64,000 nucleotides of DNA, from the NCBI GenBank assembly GCA_028284155.1, contig JANQSF010000033.1, forward strand, positions 1 to 64,000. The letters run 5' to 3'. This document shows positions 54,985 to 63,767 of the stretch, piece by piece. Position 1 is the stretch's first letter; every line of letters begins with the position of its first letter. The translations under genes and the position numbers were made by a program. The notes under the pieces are model-generated. The model searched no databases. It was not told where the DNA came from and saw only the letters and a program-made list of their open reading frames with translations. The DNA comes from Phycisphaeraceae bacterium. GTDB lineage: Bacteria; Planctomycetota; Phycisphaerae; Phycisphaerales; Phycisphaeraceae.

Positions 54985-55171
54985 GGCTGTCGACCTCCCC
55001 ATGCGGTGCCACGATGCGGTCGAAGGCCGGCGGCAGCGTCGTGCCGGTTTGTCGTGCACGACCGGGCGTCCTGCTCGCGCCCGCATCACACTGTCTGCGG
55101 CTTCGCCCTCGACCGTGTGATGGCACCCATTTATGTCGGGGTTTGTCCAGACAGATCGCCTAACATCCCCC

Positions 55172-55810
55172 ATGCCACGCAAGGCGCTGTTCCAATCGCC
55201 CAAAGCACGCTCGGCCGCGATTGCCGTCGTCATGCTGTTCGTGCTCGTCTGTACGCTCGGCCTGGCGATGTGGCGGTTCGGTGGGTCCAAGACGCTGGGT
55301 TGGAACGGCCTGGTCTTTGACATTCCCGGCCATTGGATCTGGCAAAACGAGGCGCCGGGCACGGTGCGTCGGTGTTCGCCGCTGGGCAGGCAGTTCTTCG
55401 ACGGGCAGGTGCTCGTCATGACCGTTACACCATTGGTCCCCGTCGATCCGGACAAGGTCACCGAACCGCAAACGATCCTCCGTTCGATCGTCAAATGCCG
55501 GTACGGCCAACCGACGCCGGACAGAAAAGCGCTGGACGTTGTGCTGTTCGACGTGCAGGCGTTCGAACACGGTGACCTGGTCGGCGCATACGCGGCGGTG
55601 GTCGCGCAGGAGCACGCCGGTGTCGCCGTCGCGCACCGCGTCGCGGTCGTGACCGACAACAACAAACGATACTGGTACTTCGACCTGCCGCTGGCCCAGC
55701 CCGCGCACCAGATCGACGCCTCTGCCGGCATCGAAGGCGTCCACCTGCCCGACCGCGCGTTCAACCGCGTGCTGCAGTCGTTGCGCGTGGGGGAGATTGA
55801 GTCGGACTGA
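55172..55810 (+). CDS. One-pass membrane protein of unknown function
   Basis: About 212 residues from ATG 55172; an upstream ATG at 55133 is also in frame. One N-terminal membrane helix (AAIAVVMLFVLVCTLGLAMW) is followed by a folded external domain (DIPGHWIWQNEAPG, AFEHGDLVGAYAAVVAQEH, RYWYFDLPL). No family recognised. It lies 187 bases downstream of the EPS glycosyltransferase and could belong to that locus, but this is only positional. Confidence 0.6.
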   Translation: MPRKALFQSPKARSAAIAVVMLFVLVCTLGLAMWRFGGSKTLGWNGLVFDIPGHWIWQNEAPGTVRRCSPLGRQFFDGQVLVMTVTPLVPVDPDKVTEPQTILRSIVKCRYGQPTPDRKALDVVLFDVQAFEHGDLVGAYAAVVAQEHAGVAVAHRVAVVTDNNKRYWYFDLPLAQPAHQIDASAGIEGVHLPDRAFNRVLQSLRVGEIESD

Positions 55811-55854
55811 GTTGGGCAAACCTGGGCTTCATCCGAAAAGGCACCGGCCCATCC

Positions 55855-55928
55855 GTAGGGTGCGATTTAGCGCACCACGTACGCGGAGAAACCGTCCGTT
55901 CATCGTGGTGCGCTGAAGCGCGCCCTAC
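55855..55928. repeat. GTAGGGTGCG...AGCGCACCAC repeats, copies 4 and 5
   Basis: gtagggtgcgatttagcgca starts at 55855 (to 55878), and the inverted copy lies at 55905-55928 (gtggtgcgctgaagcgcgcc and on). Together they form a larger inverted repeat. They share the core of the 53672-53783 cluster. Confidence 0.85.
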
Positions 55929-55955
55929 TTTTCGGACAAAGCCGATTCACCAATG

Positions 55956-56020
55956 AGCCGGGTCTTTCCGAAGGCCGGATCGGATTGAGGCGGTGATCCG
56001 GACCGCCGAAAAGGCCCGGC
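55956..56020. repeat. Palindromic repeat family A, copy 3 (degraded)
   Basis: Left arm agccgggtctttccgaaggc (55956 on, to 55981) is nearly identical to copy 1. The right arm (55995-56020) has several changes (ccgccgaaaaggcccggc), so this copy has decayed on one side. Confidence 0.75.
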
Positions 56021-56332
56021 ATTCTGGTCACGAAACGGGTTTCTGCGGCAGAATCGTGCGCACATTCGGCGCACGCATTGGAAGACAACGCAAACCTCAT
56101 CAACCGACATGACTGAAGGCAGCGACGCGACTTGCGATTGATTTGCCTTGAGGATGATCGATGGTGCGCGCACAAACCGTTCGCGTCGTCCCCTTGGATG
56201 CCCTCGCCGATCACCTCACCTCAACCCCCGCCACGCGCCCCGCCAAATCTTGTGTCTACCCCGCCACATTCGGTGTCGCCCCTGACACACGAACGTCGAT
56301 CGCAGCTTGTTACACACACCTTGCTTGTCGGG

Positions 56333-56360
56333 GTGACATTCAGCCCATTTGTGGTAAGAT
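56333..56360 (+). promoter_or_regulatory. Candidate sigma-70-type promoter
   Basis: gtgaca (56333-56338) and taagat (56355-56360) with a 16-base spacer resemble -35 and -10 boxes. It lies about 170 bases upstream of the lipoprotein gene at 56533, in a locally AT-rich patch of otherwise GC-rich DNA. The match is imperfect and untested. Confidence 0.35.
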
Positions 56361-56532
56361 TCATGCTTGAAAGACGTTGCACGCGGATTTGGCCCGTCGG
56401 GGGAGGGGAGACCCCGCCAAACCCGCCACCCGGGCCTGGACGAGTTGGTCCGCCGACTGCGACGTTGCATCAGCCCGCCCCAAGGCCGACCTCGGCCGAG
56501 CCGCCGCCTGCTACTGATTGACGAGACCTGCC

Positions 56533-58161
56533 ATGTACCGACGACACCGCCGCGGTCTTACGTTCGTTGCCATGTTCGCGTTTGGCTGCGTCGCCTCGAT
56601 GGGCTGCGTCCAGCCGACCACGGCGCAGGTCGATGGGGGGGACGACACCGGCCTGTTGCTGGACAAGCCTTGGCGTGAGTTGGCGCACGGCATTTCGATG
56701 CACCCGCCGCGTGGGGCGAAGCTGATTTACAACGCGGGCGATAGCAGCGTCCTGCGGGCGGAAGGTCGTGGCTACCTGATCCGCACGTTCATCAAGCGCA
56801 GCAAGATCTCGTTGCGTGCGAAGGTCGGGCGGACCGACCCCAGTGCGCCGCGGCAGGGCGGGCGGGAGCGTCACCCGATCGAAAACCTGGTCGACATCGC
56901 GCACAAAGAGATGACATTGACGCGACCGAGTGTGATGCTGACGTGGCAGCAACGGCGTTTCGGCGGCAAGGACGGCGCGTGGATCGTGTTCCGCGTGAAG
57001 GACAAGGAGCGGGGCGACCGCGCGGTCGTGCAGACGTTCATGGTCATCGACGACTTCACCTTCCTGCTCGTCCAGTTGGACTGCGGCAAGGCCGACTACT
57101 CGGTCGCTCGGCCGACCTACGACGCGGTGGTCAACAGCATCACAGTCGAGTCGGCGAAGGATGTGCGTGAGCGGCGGGTCAAGTGGACGAGTGCGGCGTT
57201 GGAGTGGCATAAGTCGGTGACGGCGGACAGGCTGCACAAGGCGATTCAGCCAGAGCAACTCTTTCGCATCACGCGGAACGGCAAGATGGTCGGCTGGATG
57301 CTGATGACGCAGGCGAGGGTCAAGGGGTGGGAGGCGGCGAAGCCGAGCGCGCAGCCCAAGGTCGACCGCAATGCCCGGACGCAGCCACGGCGTTCGCCGC
57401 GGCGACGGATTGAACGCAACATCGACAAGGCCGGCATCGTCGTGACGATCAAGGCCCGCGTTTACATGGGTACGAACGACTTCTTCGAGAGCGTGCTCGA
57501 CGTGGACTGCCGCAGCTATCTCTCGGACGACCGCAAGAGCGAGTTGTGGAATCACCGTTTCTCCTTGCGCCCGCTGGTGGCGAAGCGGAAGGCCGTCGGG
57601 CAGGTGATGGTGCGCGGGACCGAGTCGGACGTGATCCACGCGGCCTGGGCGGACAGCGGCATCCGTGAGGAGGAGATGATCACGGTGAGCATCGAGACGC
57701 CCAACGGCGTGAAGTACCACGAGTGGCAGCGGCCGCCCAAGGTGCTGAAGATGGTTGAATACAAAGACGACGTGAGCGACGAGATCATCCGGCGGTTCGA
57801 CCAGCCGGGCTTCGCGTACCTTTCGCAGGTCGAGTGGTGGATGCTGCCGCAACTGCTGCCGCGCAACGAACGCAAGACGTACGGTTTCTACACGTATCGC
57901 GGGCTCGACGTGACCCGCCTGCCCGGGCTTGACGTGCACGCGGTGAACGTGACCGGTGCGATGTCGTTCAGTTTCGCGTCGATCGCGCCGGGGCCGCCTG
58001 GCGAATTGCACGTCGCGGCGCACCCGACGTTGACCAGCGCCGCGCGCGGGATCGTGTGCGACGCAACGAACCGTCAGACCCGTTGGACGCTGCCGAACGG
58101 CTTGCGTTTTGAGAAGACGACCCGCGAGGCGTTGGCGGTGCCGCAGGCGAAAGCGCCGTGA
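56533..58161 (+). CDS. Lipoprotein of unknown function
   Basis: About 542 residues from ATG 56533. The N-terminus is a signal peptide with a lipobox-like MGC (FVAMFAFGCVASMGCVQP). The mature protein is mixed alpha/beta with repeated sections of similar type: an early domain (HPPRGAKLIYNAGDSSVLRA, then VDIAHKEMTL), a segment VFRVKDKERGDRAVVQTFMV, and later beta-rich domains (RVYMGTNDFFESVLDVDC). No family recognised. It is plus-strand and stands alone. The next gene, also a lipoprotein, converges with it. Confidence 0.7.
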   Translation: MYRRHRRGLTFVAMFAFGCVASMGCVQPTTAQVDGGDDTGLLLDKPWRELAHGISMHPPRGAKLIYNAGDSSVLRAEGRGYLIRTFIKRSKISLRAKVGRTDPSAPRQGGRERHPIENLVDIAHKEMTLTRPSVMLTWQQRRFGGKDGAWIVFRVKDKERGDRAVVQTFMVIDDFTFLLVQLDCGKADYSVARPTYDAVVNSITVESAKDVRERRVKWTSAALEWHKSVTADRLHKAIQPEQLFRITRNGKMVGWMLMTQARVKGWEAAKPSAQPKVDRNARTQPRRSPRRRIERNIDKAGIVVTIKARVYMGTNDFFESVLDVDCRSYLSDDRKSELWNHRFSLRPLVAKRKAVGQVMVRGTESDVIHAAWADSGIREEEMITVSIETPNGVKYHEWQRPPKVLKMVEYKDDVSDEIIRRFDQPGFAYLSQVEWWMLPQLLPRNERKTYGFYTYRGLDVTRLPGLDVHAVNVTGAMSFSFASIAPGPPGELHVAAHPTLTSAARGIVCDATNRQTRWTLPNGLRFEKTTREALAVPQAKAP

Positions 58162-58233
58162 GCGTATCGCGTGTCGATACGAGGTCTGTAATTGGACGTG
58201 GATCTGCAAGACGTCAACGACGAAGCCCGCGGG

Positions 58234-58773
58234 CTACTCGGTTTGACCGTCCGTCCTCAACGGCGGCAGGTCGAATTCAATGCCGCGGACCGGCATGGCT
58301 CGGCCGGCCAAGACCTTGCGCAGCGAATCGACGTAACGCTGCTCGGTGGACGAGATGCCGAACGAACCGACACGCAGCCGGAGCGTCACGTGTTGCGGCG
58401 ACGATCGGCCTTCGGCGTCCGCGCTGGAGGCGATGATCTTCGCCCGTCGGCCGTTGGGCAGCAGGGCGCGCATGTAGACGACGCCACGCCACGTTTTGGG
58501 CTCATAACGCTTGCGCTTTGGATCGACGTAATAGCCGAGCACGCCCCACTCGAGCGCCTCGGCCGCTCGGCGGACGTCGTCCGGCAGGCGGGTCGCGTCG
58601 GCGGCGAAGGTCGTTTGCGTGGCCGGGTCGTCGAGCTTGAAGGCGTCACCGCTGGTCGTTTGCGGCGCGCCGCGAGCCAGCGGTGCGACCGACCCACCGC
58701 CGCAGCCAACCATCGCCGTGCATGCAAGCAGGGTCATGGCGAGGCCGAGATGGACGGGCGGGCGAATCCACAT
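58234..58773 (-). CDS. Small lipoprotein of unknown function
   Basis: About 179 residues from ATG 58773. The signal peptide with lipobox (MTLLACTAMVGCGGG) is clear. The mature domain has WRGVVYMRALLPNGRRAKI and VTLRLRVGSFGISSTEQRYV, strand-rich and of no family I recognise. An upstream in-frame ATG at 58917 would place a long basic leader before the signal peptide and would overlap phoH on the opposite strand. It is divergent from phoH with 94 bases between the starts. Confidence 0.72.
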   Translation of the reverse strand: MWIRPPVHLGLAMTLLACTAMVGCGGGSVAPLARGAPQTTSGDAFKLDDPATQTTFAADATRLPDDVRRAAEALEWGVLGYYVDPKRKRYEPKTWRGVVYMRALLPNGRRAKIIASSADAEGRSSPQHVTLRLRVGSFGISSTEQRYVDSLRKVLAGRAMPVRGIEFDLPPLRTDGQTE

Positions 58774-58867
58774 AACCGTGTCATTGTACGGGCGGGGCAC
58801 GCGTGTGCTTCGCGTAAGATGTCGGCTGACCCGCGTGGGTGACATCGGCCGATCGGAGACGAATCGT

Positions 58868-59875
58868 TTGGAACTGAGCATCAGCCTACCCGAAGGGCCG
58901 CAGCGTCTGGCCGTCACCGGCGCGCAAGAGCGTTACCTGAAGATCATCCGCGAGTCATTGGGGGTGACGCTGTCGCTGCGCAACGGGACGCTGAAGGTCA
59001 GCGGCGAGGACGCCGCGGTCGGGCAGGCGGTGAATGTCATTGAGCAGTTGCAGGCCGCGGCGCGTCGCGGTCGGCCGATGCAGTTGCAGCACGTGCTCGA
59101 CACGATCGCGAACGTGAGTCACGACACCAACGGAACGGTGGGCATGCAGGGCGCGGCGGGCGGCGTTCGGCCGACGCAACTGACCTCCGCTGACCTGGAA
59201 GTTTACGTGCGTGGGCGACGGATCCACCCTAAGACCGAGGGGCAACGCGAGTACCTCGACGCGATCCTGTCGCACGACCTGACGTTCTGCACGGGCCCGG
59301 CCGGCACGGGCAAGACGTACCTGGCGGTGGCCGCGGCGGTGGCGATGCTCCGCGCGGGCGTCGTCCGCAAGCTCGTGCTGGTTCGGCCGGCCGTCGAGGC
59401 GGGTGAACGGCTTGGCTTCCTGCCCGGTGACATGCAGCAGAAGGTCAACCCGTACTTGCGCCCGTTGCTCGACGCGCTGCACGACATGATGGAGTTCGAC
59501 CAGGTGCAACGCTTCCTGGCCAACGACATTGTCGAGGTCGTGCCGCTCGCATTCATGCGCGGCCGGACGCTCAACGACGCGGTGATCATCCTCGACGAAG
59601 CGCAGAACACGACACGCAGCCAGATGCTCATGTTCCTGACCCGTCTTGGCCACAGCGGCAAGATGGTCGTCACCGGCGACACGTCGCAAACCGACTTGGA
59701 CGACCCGACGCAGAGCGGATTGATCGACGCGGCGCGGCGGTTGAAGCGGGTTAAGGGCATCGCGTTCGTGACCTTGTCGCAGGTCGATATCGTGCGGCAT
59801 AACCTCGTGCAGCGCATTGTGGACGCGTACGGAGACAATGCCCAAGCGTCTCGGACTCATCCATCACATGAATAG
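58868..59875 (+). CDS. PhoH-family ATPase
   Basis: 335 residues. TTG 58868 is chosen because GGAG at 58855-58858 is 9 bases upstream and it gives the family N-terminus (LELSISLPEGPQRLAVTGAQ, a KH-like domain). The P-loop ATPase core follows: FCTGPAGTGKTYLAVAAAVA, LVRPAVEAGERLGFLPGDMQ, and ILDEAQNTTRSQMLMFLTRL with Walker B. PhoH-like proteins are cytoplasmic RNA-related ATPases, often beside ybeY; ybeY is not visible here. The C-terminus is slightly longer than usual. Confidence 0.92.
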   Translation: MELSISLPEGPQRLAVTGAQERYLKIIRESLGVTLSLRNGTLKVSGEDAAVGQAVNVIEQLQAAARRGRPMQLQHVLDTIANVSHDTNGTVGMQGAAGGVRPTQLTSADLEVYVRGRRIHPKTEGQREYLDAILSHDLTFCTGPAGTGKTYLAVAAAVAMLRAGVVRKLVLVRPAVEAGERLGFLPGDMQQKVNPYLRPLLDALHDMMEFDQVQRFLANDIVEVVPLAFMRGRTLNDAVIILDEAQNTTRSQMLMFLTRLGHSGKMVVTGDTSQTDLDDPTQSGLIDAARRLKRVKGIAFVTLSQVDIVRHNLVQRIVDAYGDNAQASRTHPSHE

Positions 59876-59885
59876 GGATCAAACC

Positions 59886-61091
59886 ATGACTCACACTTCG
59901 CTGCGTATCCCCCTTGTGGTAGCGGTTGCGCTCGTCACGACCTTTGCGATCGTTCCAGAAGAGATTGCGGAGGCACGTGTTATCAAGACGGACTGGGGGC
60001 GGGTCGTTCAATGCAGGCAGACGGGTGACCTCGGCAACGTCTGGGTCACGAAGCCGGTTGCGTCGGGTCGGTTGGCGTTGCCCACGCCGTTCCCGAACAT
60101 CGCCGCGGCGCACAGCGCGGCCGGGCCGGTCGTGGTGGAGTTCAACAAGGACGCTTCTCAGATCGATCTGCATGTGAAGGGTGCGGGCGAGCCCAAGGCC
60201 GGCGACAAAGCCCCGGCCGTGCAACTCGACCTCGCCGAGAATACGACGCAGTTTCCGGACGGCCGAATCGTGTTCAGCGCCCTCGACGCGAAGGTGGTGG
60301 GCGACACGGCCAAGCTGGAATCACATCCGGGGAATCACCGCATCGGTTTCTGGACGGATGCAAACGACTTCGTGAAGTGGGACTACAACGCTTCGCGATG
60401 GGGGATGTACTCCGTCGAATTGACCTATTCAACGGCCGCGCCGGACGGGTCGGAGGTCGAGGTCGCGATGGGCGGCAAGACGCTGAAGACGACGCTGACG
60501 TCGACCGGCAGTTGGTACCGCTACACGACCGTCTCACTGGGCAAGCTCTACCTTGAAAAGGCTGGGAAGCAGACGTTGACCGTCAAGTGCGCGAAGAAAG
60601 TCGGTGGGGCGGTGATGAACTTGAAGGCCGTGATCCTGCGGCCTGCCTGCGAGGGCACGCCGCCCGTGCAGGCGAAAGACGGGTCGATCCTGCTGCACGC
60701 GAAGGACGTGACGATCAAGGGTGTCAAACTCCGTTGGGAGCCAGCGGAAAAGAAACGCACGGTCGGATTCTGGGCGAACGAGGCTGATCGGGCGATGTGG
60801 GAGTTCACCGTCAAGCAGGCGGGCACGTTTGACATTGAGATCCTGCAAGGTTGCGGCAAGGGCCACGGTGGTAGCGTCGCGGCGTTCCGCTTCACGGGTG
60901 AGGCGGTCAAAGACGGCAAGCACAAGGTCACGATCCAGGACACGGGACATTGGCAGAATTTCATCCCGCGCACAATCGGGCGGGTGACGATCGAGAAGCC
61001 GGGGCAGTATCAATTGATGGTCACGCCGATCGAGAAGGCGCGTGGTGCAGTGATGGACTTGCGGCAGGTGAAATTGACGCCGGTGAAGTAG
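59886..61091 (+). CDS. Secreted protein with duplicated carbohydrate-binding-like domain
   Basis: About 401 residues. A signal peptide (IPLVVAVALVTTFAIVPEEI) precedes an N-terminal part with RTGDLGNVWV-like sequence and two homologous domains of about 130 residues. Each opens with a GFW motif (RIGFWTDANDFVKWDYN and TVGFWANEADRAMWEFT) and ends with a beta pattern (GAVMNLKAVILRP and GAVMDLRQVKLTP). The layout fits jelly-roll, carbohydrate-binding or fucosidase C-terminal-like domains; no catalytic domain is visible. It starts 10 bases after phoH, with AGGGA as ribosome site. A role in polysaccharide binding is inferred. Confidence 0.68.
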   Translation: MTHTSLRIPLVVAVALVTTFAIVPEEIAEARVIKTDWGRVVQCRQTGDLGNVWVTKPVASGRLALPTPFPNIAAAHSAAGPVVVEFNKDASQIDLHVKGAGEPKAGDKAPAVQLDLAENTTQFPDGRIVFSALDAKVVGDTAKLESHPGNHRIGFWTDANDFVKWDYNASRWGMYSVELTYSTAAPDGSEVEVAMGGKTLKTTLTSTGSWYRYTTVSLGKLYLEKAGKQTLTVKCAKKVGGAVMNLKAVILRPACEGTPPVQAKDGSILLHAKDVTIKGVKLRWEPAEKKRTVGFWANEADRAMWEFTVKQAGTFDIEILQGCGKGHGGSVAAFRFTGEAVKDGKHKVTIQDTGHWQNFIPRTIGRVTIEKPGQYQLMVTPIEKARGAVMDLRQVKLTPVK

Positions 61092-61118
61092 TGAGGGGTG
61101 AGATGAAGTGACGGGGTG

Positions 61119-61146
61119 ATCCGGGTCTTCGGAAAGACCCGGCTTG
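61119..61146. repeat. Palindromic repeat family A, solo half
   Basis: gatccgggtcttcggaaaga, continuing to cccggctt, matches the right arm of copy 1 (7450-7477) with one mismatch, without the left arm. The half itself folds as ccgggtctt / aagacccgg around cgga, an almost perfect small hairpin. Confidence 0.8.
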
Positions 61147-61218
61147 GGAGAGCGATGGAGTGTTGCGGGCGAGTGAATCGACTTTGAGCAAGCTGAAATG
61201 TGATGGACGGGCCGACTT

Positions 61219-61914
61219 TCAGAGCAAGCAGACGTCGTCGCCATCACCCTCGGTCGCATGAGCGGCGTTCGATTGGGCTGTCTTGGTTGCGGTCTTGGGC
61301 TTGGAATCCGGGCGGCGTTTGCGTGCGGTGGGTTTCGTCGGTCGGAGTGCGTTGATGGCCTGTGCGACGAGACTCGCCTCGCCGCCGACCGTCGCCGCGC
61401 CGTGCAGGAGCGACCAGGCGACGGCCGCGTGCTGAGCGGAGCCGAGTCGTTCGGTGAGGCTGGCGATGACCTGATCGACGGCCTGCGGCACGGCCGGCTC
61501 ATCGCGGACGGATGCGAGCCAGAACAGCAGGTGATAGACCTGCGGCTTGGCGCGGGCGGCGTCGAGGTAGGCGTGGCAGACGGCCTTGAGGTCGGCCGAA
61601 CCGGCCGCGAGGGTTGCGACGGGCTGCATGTGCCGGTCGGCCACGGCCGAGAGCAGGTCGCGCTTGTCGGCGAAGTGGCGGTAGATGCTGCCGACGGCGC
61701 AGCCAAGCCGTTTGGCGATGGTGCGGACGGTCGTGCCGTCGTAGCCGGCCTGCGTGAGGCAGTGTTCGGTCGCGTCGAGGATCACGTCGCGGTTGAGCGA
61801 CACGGGCCCCGTGGTTAGCGGCGCGGTTGGCGACTTCGTTTCGGCAGGTTGTTCGACGGGCAATTCAACGGCGACGGGGCCGTCGAGCGTCAGGGTGGCC
61901 AAAGGTTGGGGCAT
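61219..61914 (-). CDS. TetR-family transcriptional regulator
   Basis: 231 residues from ATG 61914. A flexible N-terminal segment precedes the TetR helix-turn-helix (ILDATEHCLTQAGYDGTTVR, followed by TIAKRLGCAVGSIYRHFADK) and a C-terminal ligand domain. The C-terminus has a Lys/Arg-rich stretch (KPTARKRRPDSKPK). TetR proteins usually repress their own divergent neighbour; here that is the pcm gene at 62039, with a 124-base spacer that could hold the operator. The longer frame from 62307 is not the start: it runs over pcm. Confidence 0.85.
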   Translation of the reverse strand: MPQPLATLTLDGPVAVELPVEQPAETKSPTAPLTTGPVSLNRDVILDATEHCLTQAGYDGTTVRTIAKRLGCAVGSIYRHFADKRDLLSAVADRHMQPVATLAAGSADLKAVCHAYLDAARAKPQVYHLLFWLASVRDEPAVPQAVDQVIASLTERLGSAQHAAVAWSLLHGAATVGGEASLVAQAINALRPTKPTARKRRPDSKPKTATKTAQSNAAHATEGDGDDVCLL

Positions 61915-62038
61915 CGAGGGCTCACGTCCGTGCGAGTCGTCGGTGATGGGCCGACCGTCCGTGGTCGGGGCTTGCTTATGATCATTACTTCGGCCAGCGA
62001 CGGGACTCGGCCTTACAACTTCCCGCCTAAGTGCAGCC

Positions 62039-62707
62039 ATGACCGCGACACTCCCCATCGACCCGCAGGCCGACCACATGGTGGACACGCAATTGGCGGG
62101 TCGCGGCGTTGGCGACGAGCGTGTGCTCAATGCGATGCGACGTGTGCCGCGCGCGGCGTTTGTGCCCGACCTGTCGGCGACCGAGGCATATGCGGACAAG
62201 GCGTTGCCCACGGCCGACGGGCAGACGATCAGCCAACCGCTGATCGTTGGGCGGATGACGGAGTTGCTGGGCGTTCGACCGGGCGACCGCGTGCTGGAGA
62301 TCGGCACGGGCAGTGGGTATCAGACGGCTGTGCTCGTATTGATGGGCGCTAAGGTCGTGACTGTCGAGCGGTCGGCGAAACTGGCGGAGCGGGCCAAACG
62401 AGCCTTGATGTCATTGGGGTTGGCCGACGGCGTGACCTTCGTGGTCGGCGATGGTTCGCTGGGTTGTGCCGAGTATGGTCCATTCGACCGTGTGCTGGTC
62501 ACGGCCGCGGCGCCGCGTGTGCCGGAGGCGTTGCAAGGCCAGACGGCAGACGGCGGCAGGATTGTCATCCCGATCGGTGACCGTAGCGAGCAGGAGTTGA
62601 TGGCCTACGAATGGCACAGTGAGAATGACTGGGACGCGCGGGCCGACATGCGCTGCCGGTTCGTGCCGCTCGTGGGCGAGGACGCGTGGGCGGCACATGA
62701 GGTGTGA
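62039..62707 (+). CDS. pcm: Protein-L-isoaspartate O-methyltransferase
   Basis: 222 residues. A class I SAM-dependent methyltransferase with the PIMT signature VPRAAFVP, PTADGQTISQPLIVGRMTEL and the motif I VLEIGTGSGYQTAVL (about residues 86-100). It methylates isoaspartyl residues in aged proteins for repair. The spacer to the divergent TetR gene is short. The function is secure from the conserved N-terminal and motif I blocks. Confidence 0.93.
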   Translation: MTATLPIDPQADHMVDTQLAGRGVGDERVLNAMRRVPRAAFVPDLSATEAYADKALPTADGQTISQPLIVGRMTELLGVRPGDRVLEIGTGSGYQTAVLVLMGAKVVTVERSAKLAERAKRALMSLGLADGVTFVVGDGSLGCAEYGPFDRVLVTAAAPRVPEALQGQTADGGRIVIPIGDRSEQELMAYEWHSENDWDARADMRCRFVPLVGEDAWAAHEV

Positions 62708-62790
62708 CGCCGTATGCTTTGGGCGACCGTGACTGCGTGGGCGGTCGAGCAATCAGTCTGATGATCAGTACGACTCAGGAGTGAACCGTG

Positions 62791-63705
62791 ATGAATCAAG
62801 CAATTCTGCCGTGCTGGCGTTTAGGTGTGTTGTCCGTGGCGGTAGCGACGGTTGTCGCGTATGTCGGTGAGTTGCAGGCCGTCGACCGCGACGCGAATCT
62901 TGTGGCCGAGGGCGCCAAGGTCGAGAAGCTCGGTGGCGGGTATCGCTTTACCGAAGGGCCGGCCGTCGATGACAAGGGCAACGTCTATTTCACCGACATC
63001 CCGAACAACCGCATCCACCGCTGGGACGCAAAGACACGGAAGATCACCGTGTTCCTGGAGAACTCAGGTGGTTGCAACGGCCTGTTCTTCAAGGACTCGA
63101 CGACGCTGTACGCGTGTCAAGGCAATGAGAAGCGCGTCGTGGCGATCGACCTGAAAACGAAGAAGGTGACGCCCTTGGCCGCGACTTATGGCGGCAAGCC
63201 GTTCAACAAGCCGAACGACCTGTGGATCGACAAGAAGGGCGGCGTTTACTTCACGGATCCGAACTACGGCGGCAAGCCATTGTCGCAGGACGGTGAGCAT
63301 GTCTACTACCGCGCAGCCGATGGCAAGGTCACGCGCGTGGCGGACGACTTCGAGCGTCCCAACGGGGTGATCGGAACAGCCGACGGGAAGACGCTTTACG
63401 TGGCCGACCGCAACGGCGACAAGACGTACGTCTACAAGATCAACGCCGACGGCACGCTCGGGTCGAAGCGGCTGTTCTGCAAGAGCGGGTCGGACGGGAT
63501 GACGCTGGACGAGCGTGGGAACCTGTACATCACGCCGCGCGACTCGGCGGTGCATGTGTACAGCTCGGCCGGCAAACTGGTCACGAAGATCGCGACGCCC
63601 AAGCCGCCGTCGAACGTGTGCTTCGGCGGCGCGGACGGTAAGACCCTGTTCATCACGTCACGCGACGGGGTGTATGGAGTGCGGATGAACGTGAAGGGGC
63701 AGTGA
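62791..63705 (+). CDS. Secreted SMP-30/gluconolactonase-like protein
   Basis: About 304 residues. A signal peptide (LGVLSVAVATVVAYVGELQA) precedes a six-bladed propeller of the SMP-30/gluconolaconase/LRE family: RFTEGPAVDDKGNVYFTDIP, CNGLFFKDSTTLYACQG, PNDLWIDKKGGVYFTDP and VADDFERPNGVIGTADGKTL. Such enzymes hydrolyse sugar lactones; the metal-site Glu (FTEGP) and Asn (NDLW, PNGV) are present. GTG 62788 is an alternative start; AGGAG at 62777-62781 fits either. Common in planctomycetes. Confidence 0.88.
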   Translation: MNQAILPCWRLGVLSVAVATVVAYVGELQAVDRDANLVAEGAKVEKLGGGYRFTEGPAVDDKGNVYFTDIPNNRIHRWDAKTRKITVFLENSGGCNGLFFKDSTTLYACQGNEKRVVAIDLKTKKVTPLAATYGGKPFNKPNDLWIDKKGGVYFTDPNYGGKPLSQDGEHVYYRAADGKVTRVADDFERPNGVIGTADGKTLYVADRNGDKTYVYKINADGTLGSKRLFCKSGSDGMTLDERGNLYITPRDSAVHVYSSAGKLVTKIATPKPPSNVCFGGADGKTLFITSRDGVYGVRMNVKGQ

Positions 63706-63767
63706 ACTGTTGATCTGTAGTTTCAAATGCTTGATGCAACGTGTTGAAGTCAATCGGAGACGCTGAC

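Larger units (their letters stand above)
55811..56532. other. Long spacer with repeats and promoter region
   Basis: 722 bases. It holds a GTAGGGTGCG repeat pair (55855-55928), a degraded family-A repeat (55956-56020), a less GC-rich stretch (about 56020-56160) and a candidate promoter (56333-56360) for the lipoprotein gene at 56533. Short open frames exist (56132-56521 plus, 55900-56214 minus), but they lack a signal peptide, ribosome site or recognisable composition, and I do not call them genes. Confidence 0.5.

Noticed and set aside
56132..56521. Plus-strand open frame of 129 codons before the lipoprotein gene
   Set aside because: Proline/Thr/Arg-rich composition, no ribosome site, and it covers the candidate promoter region.
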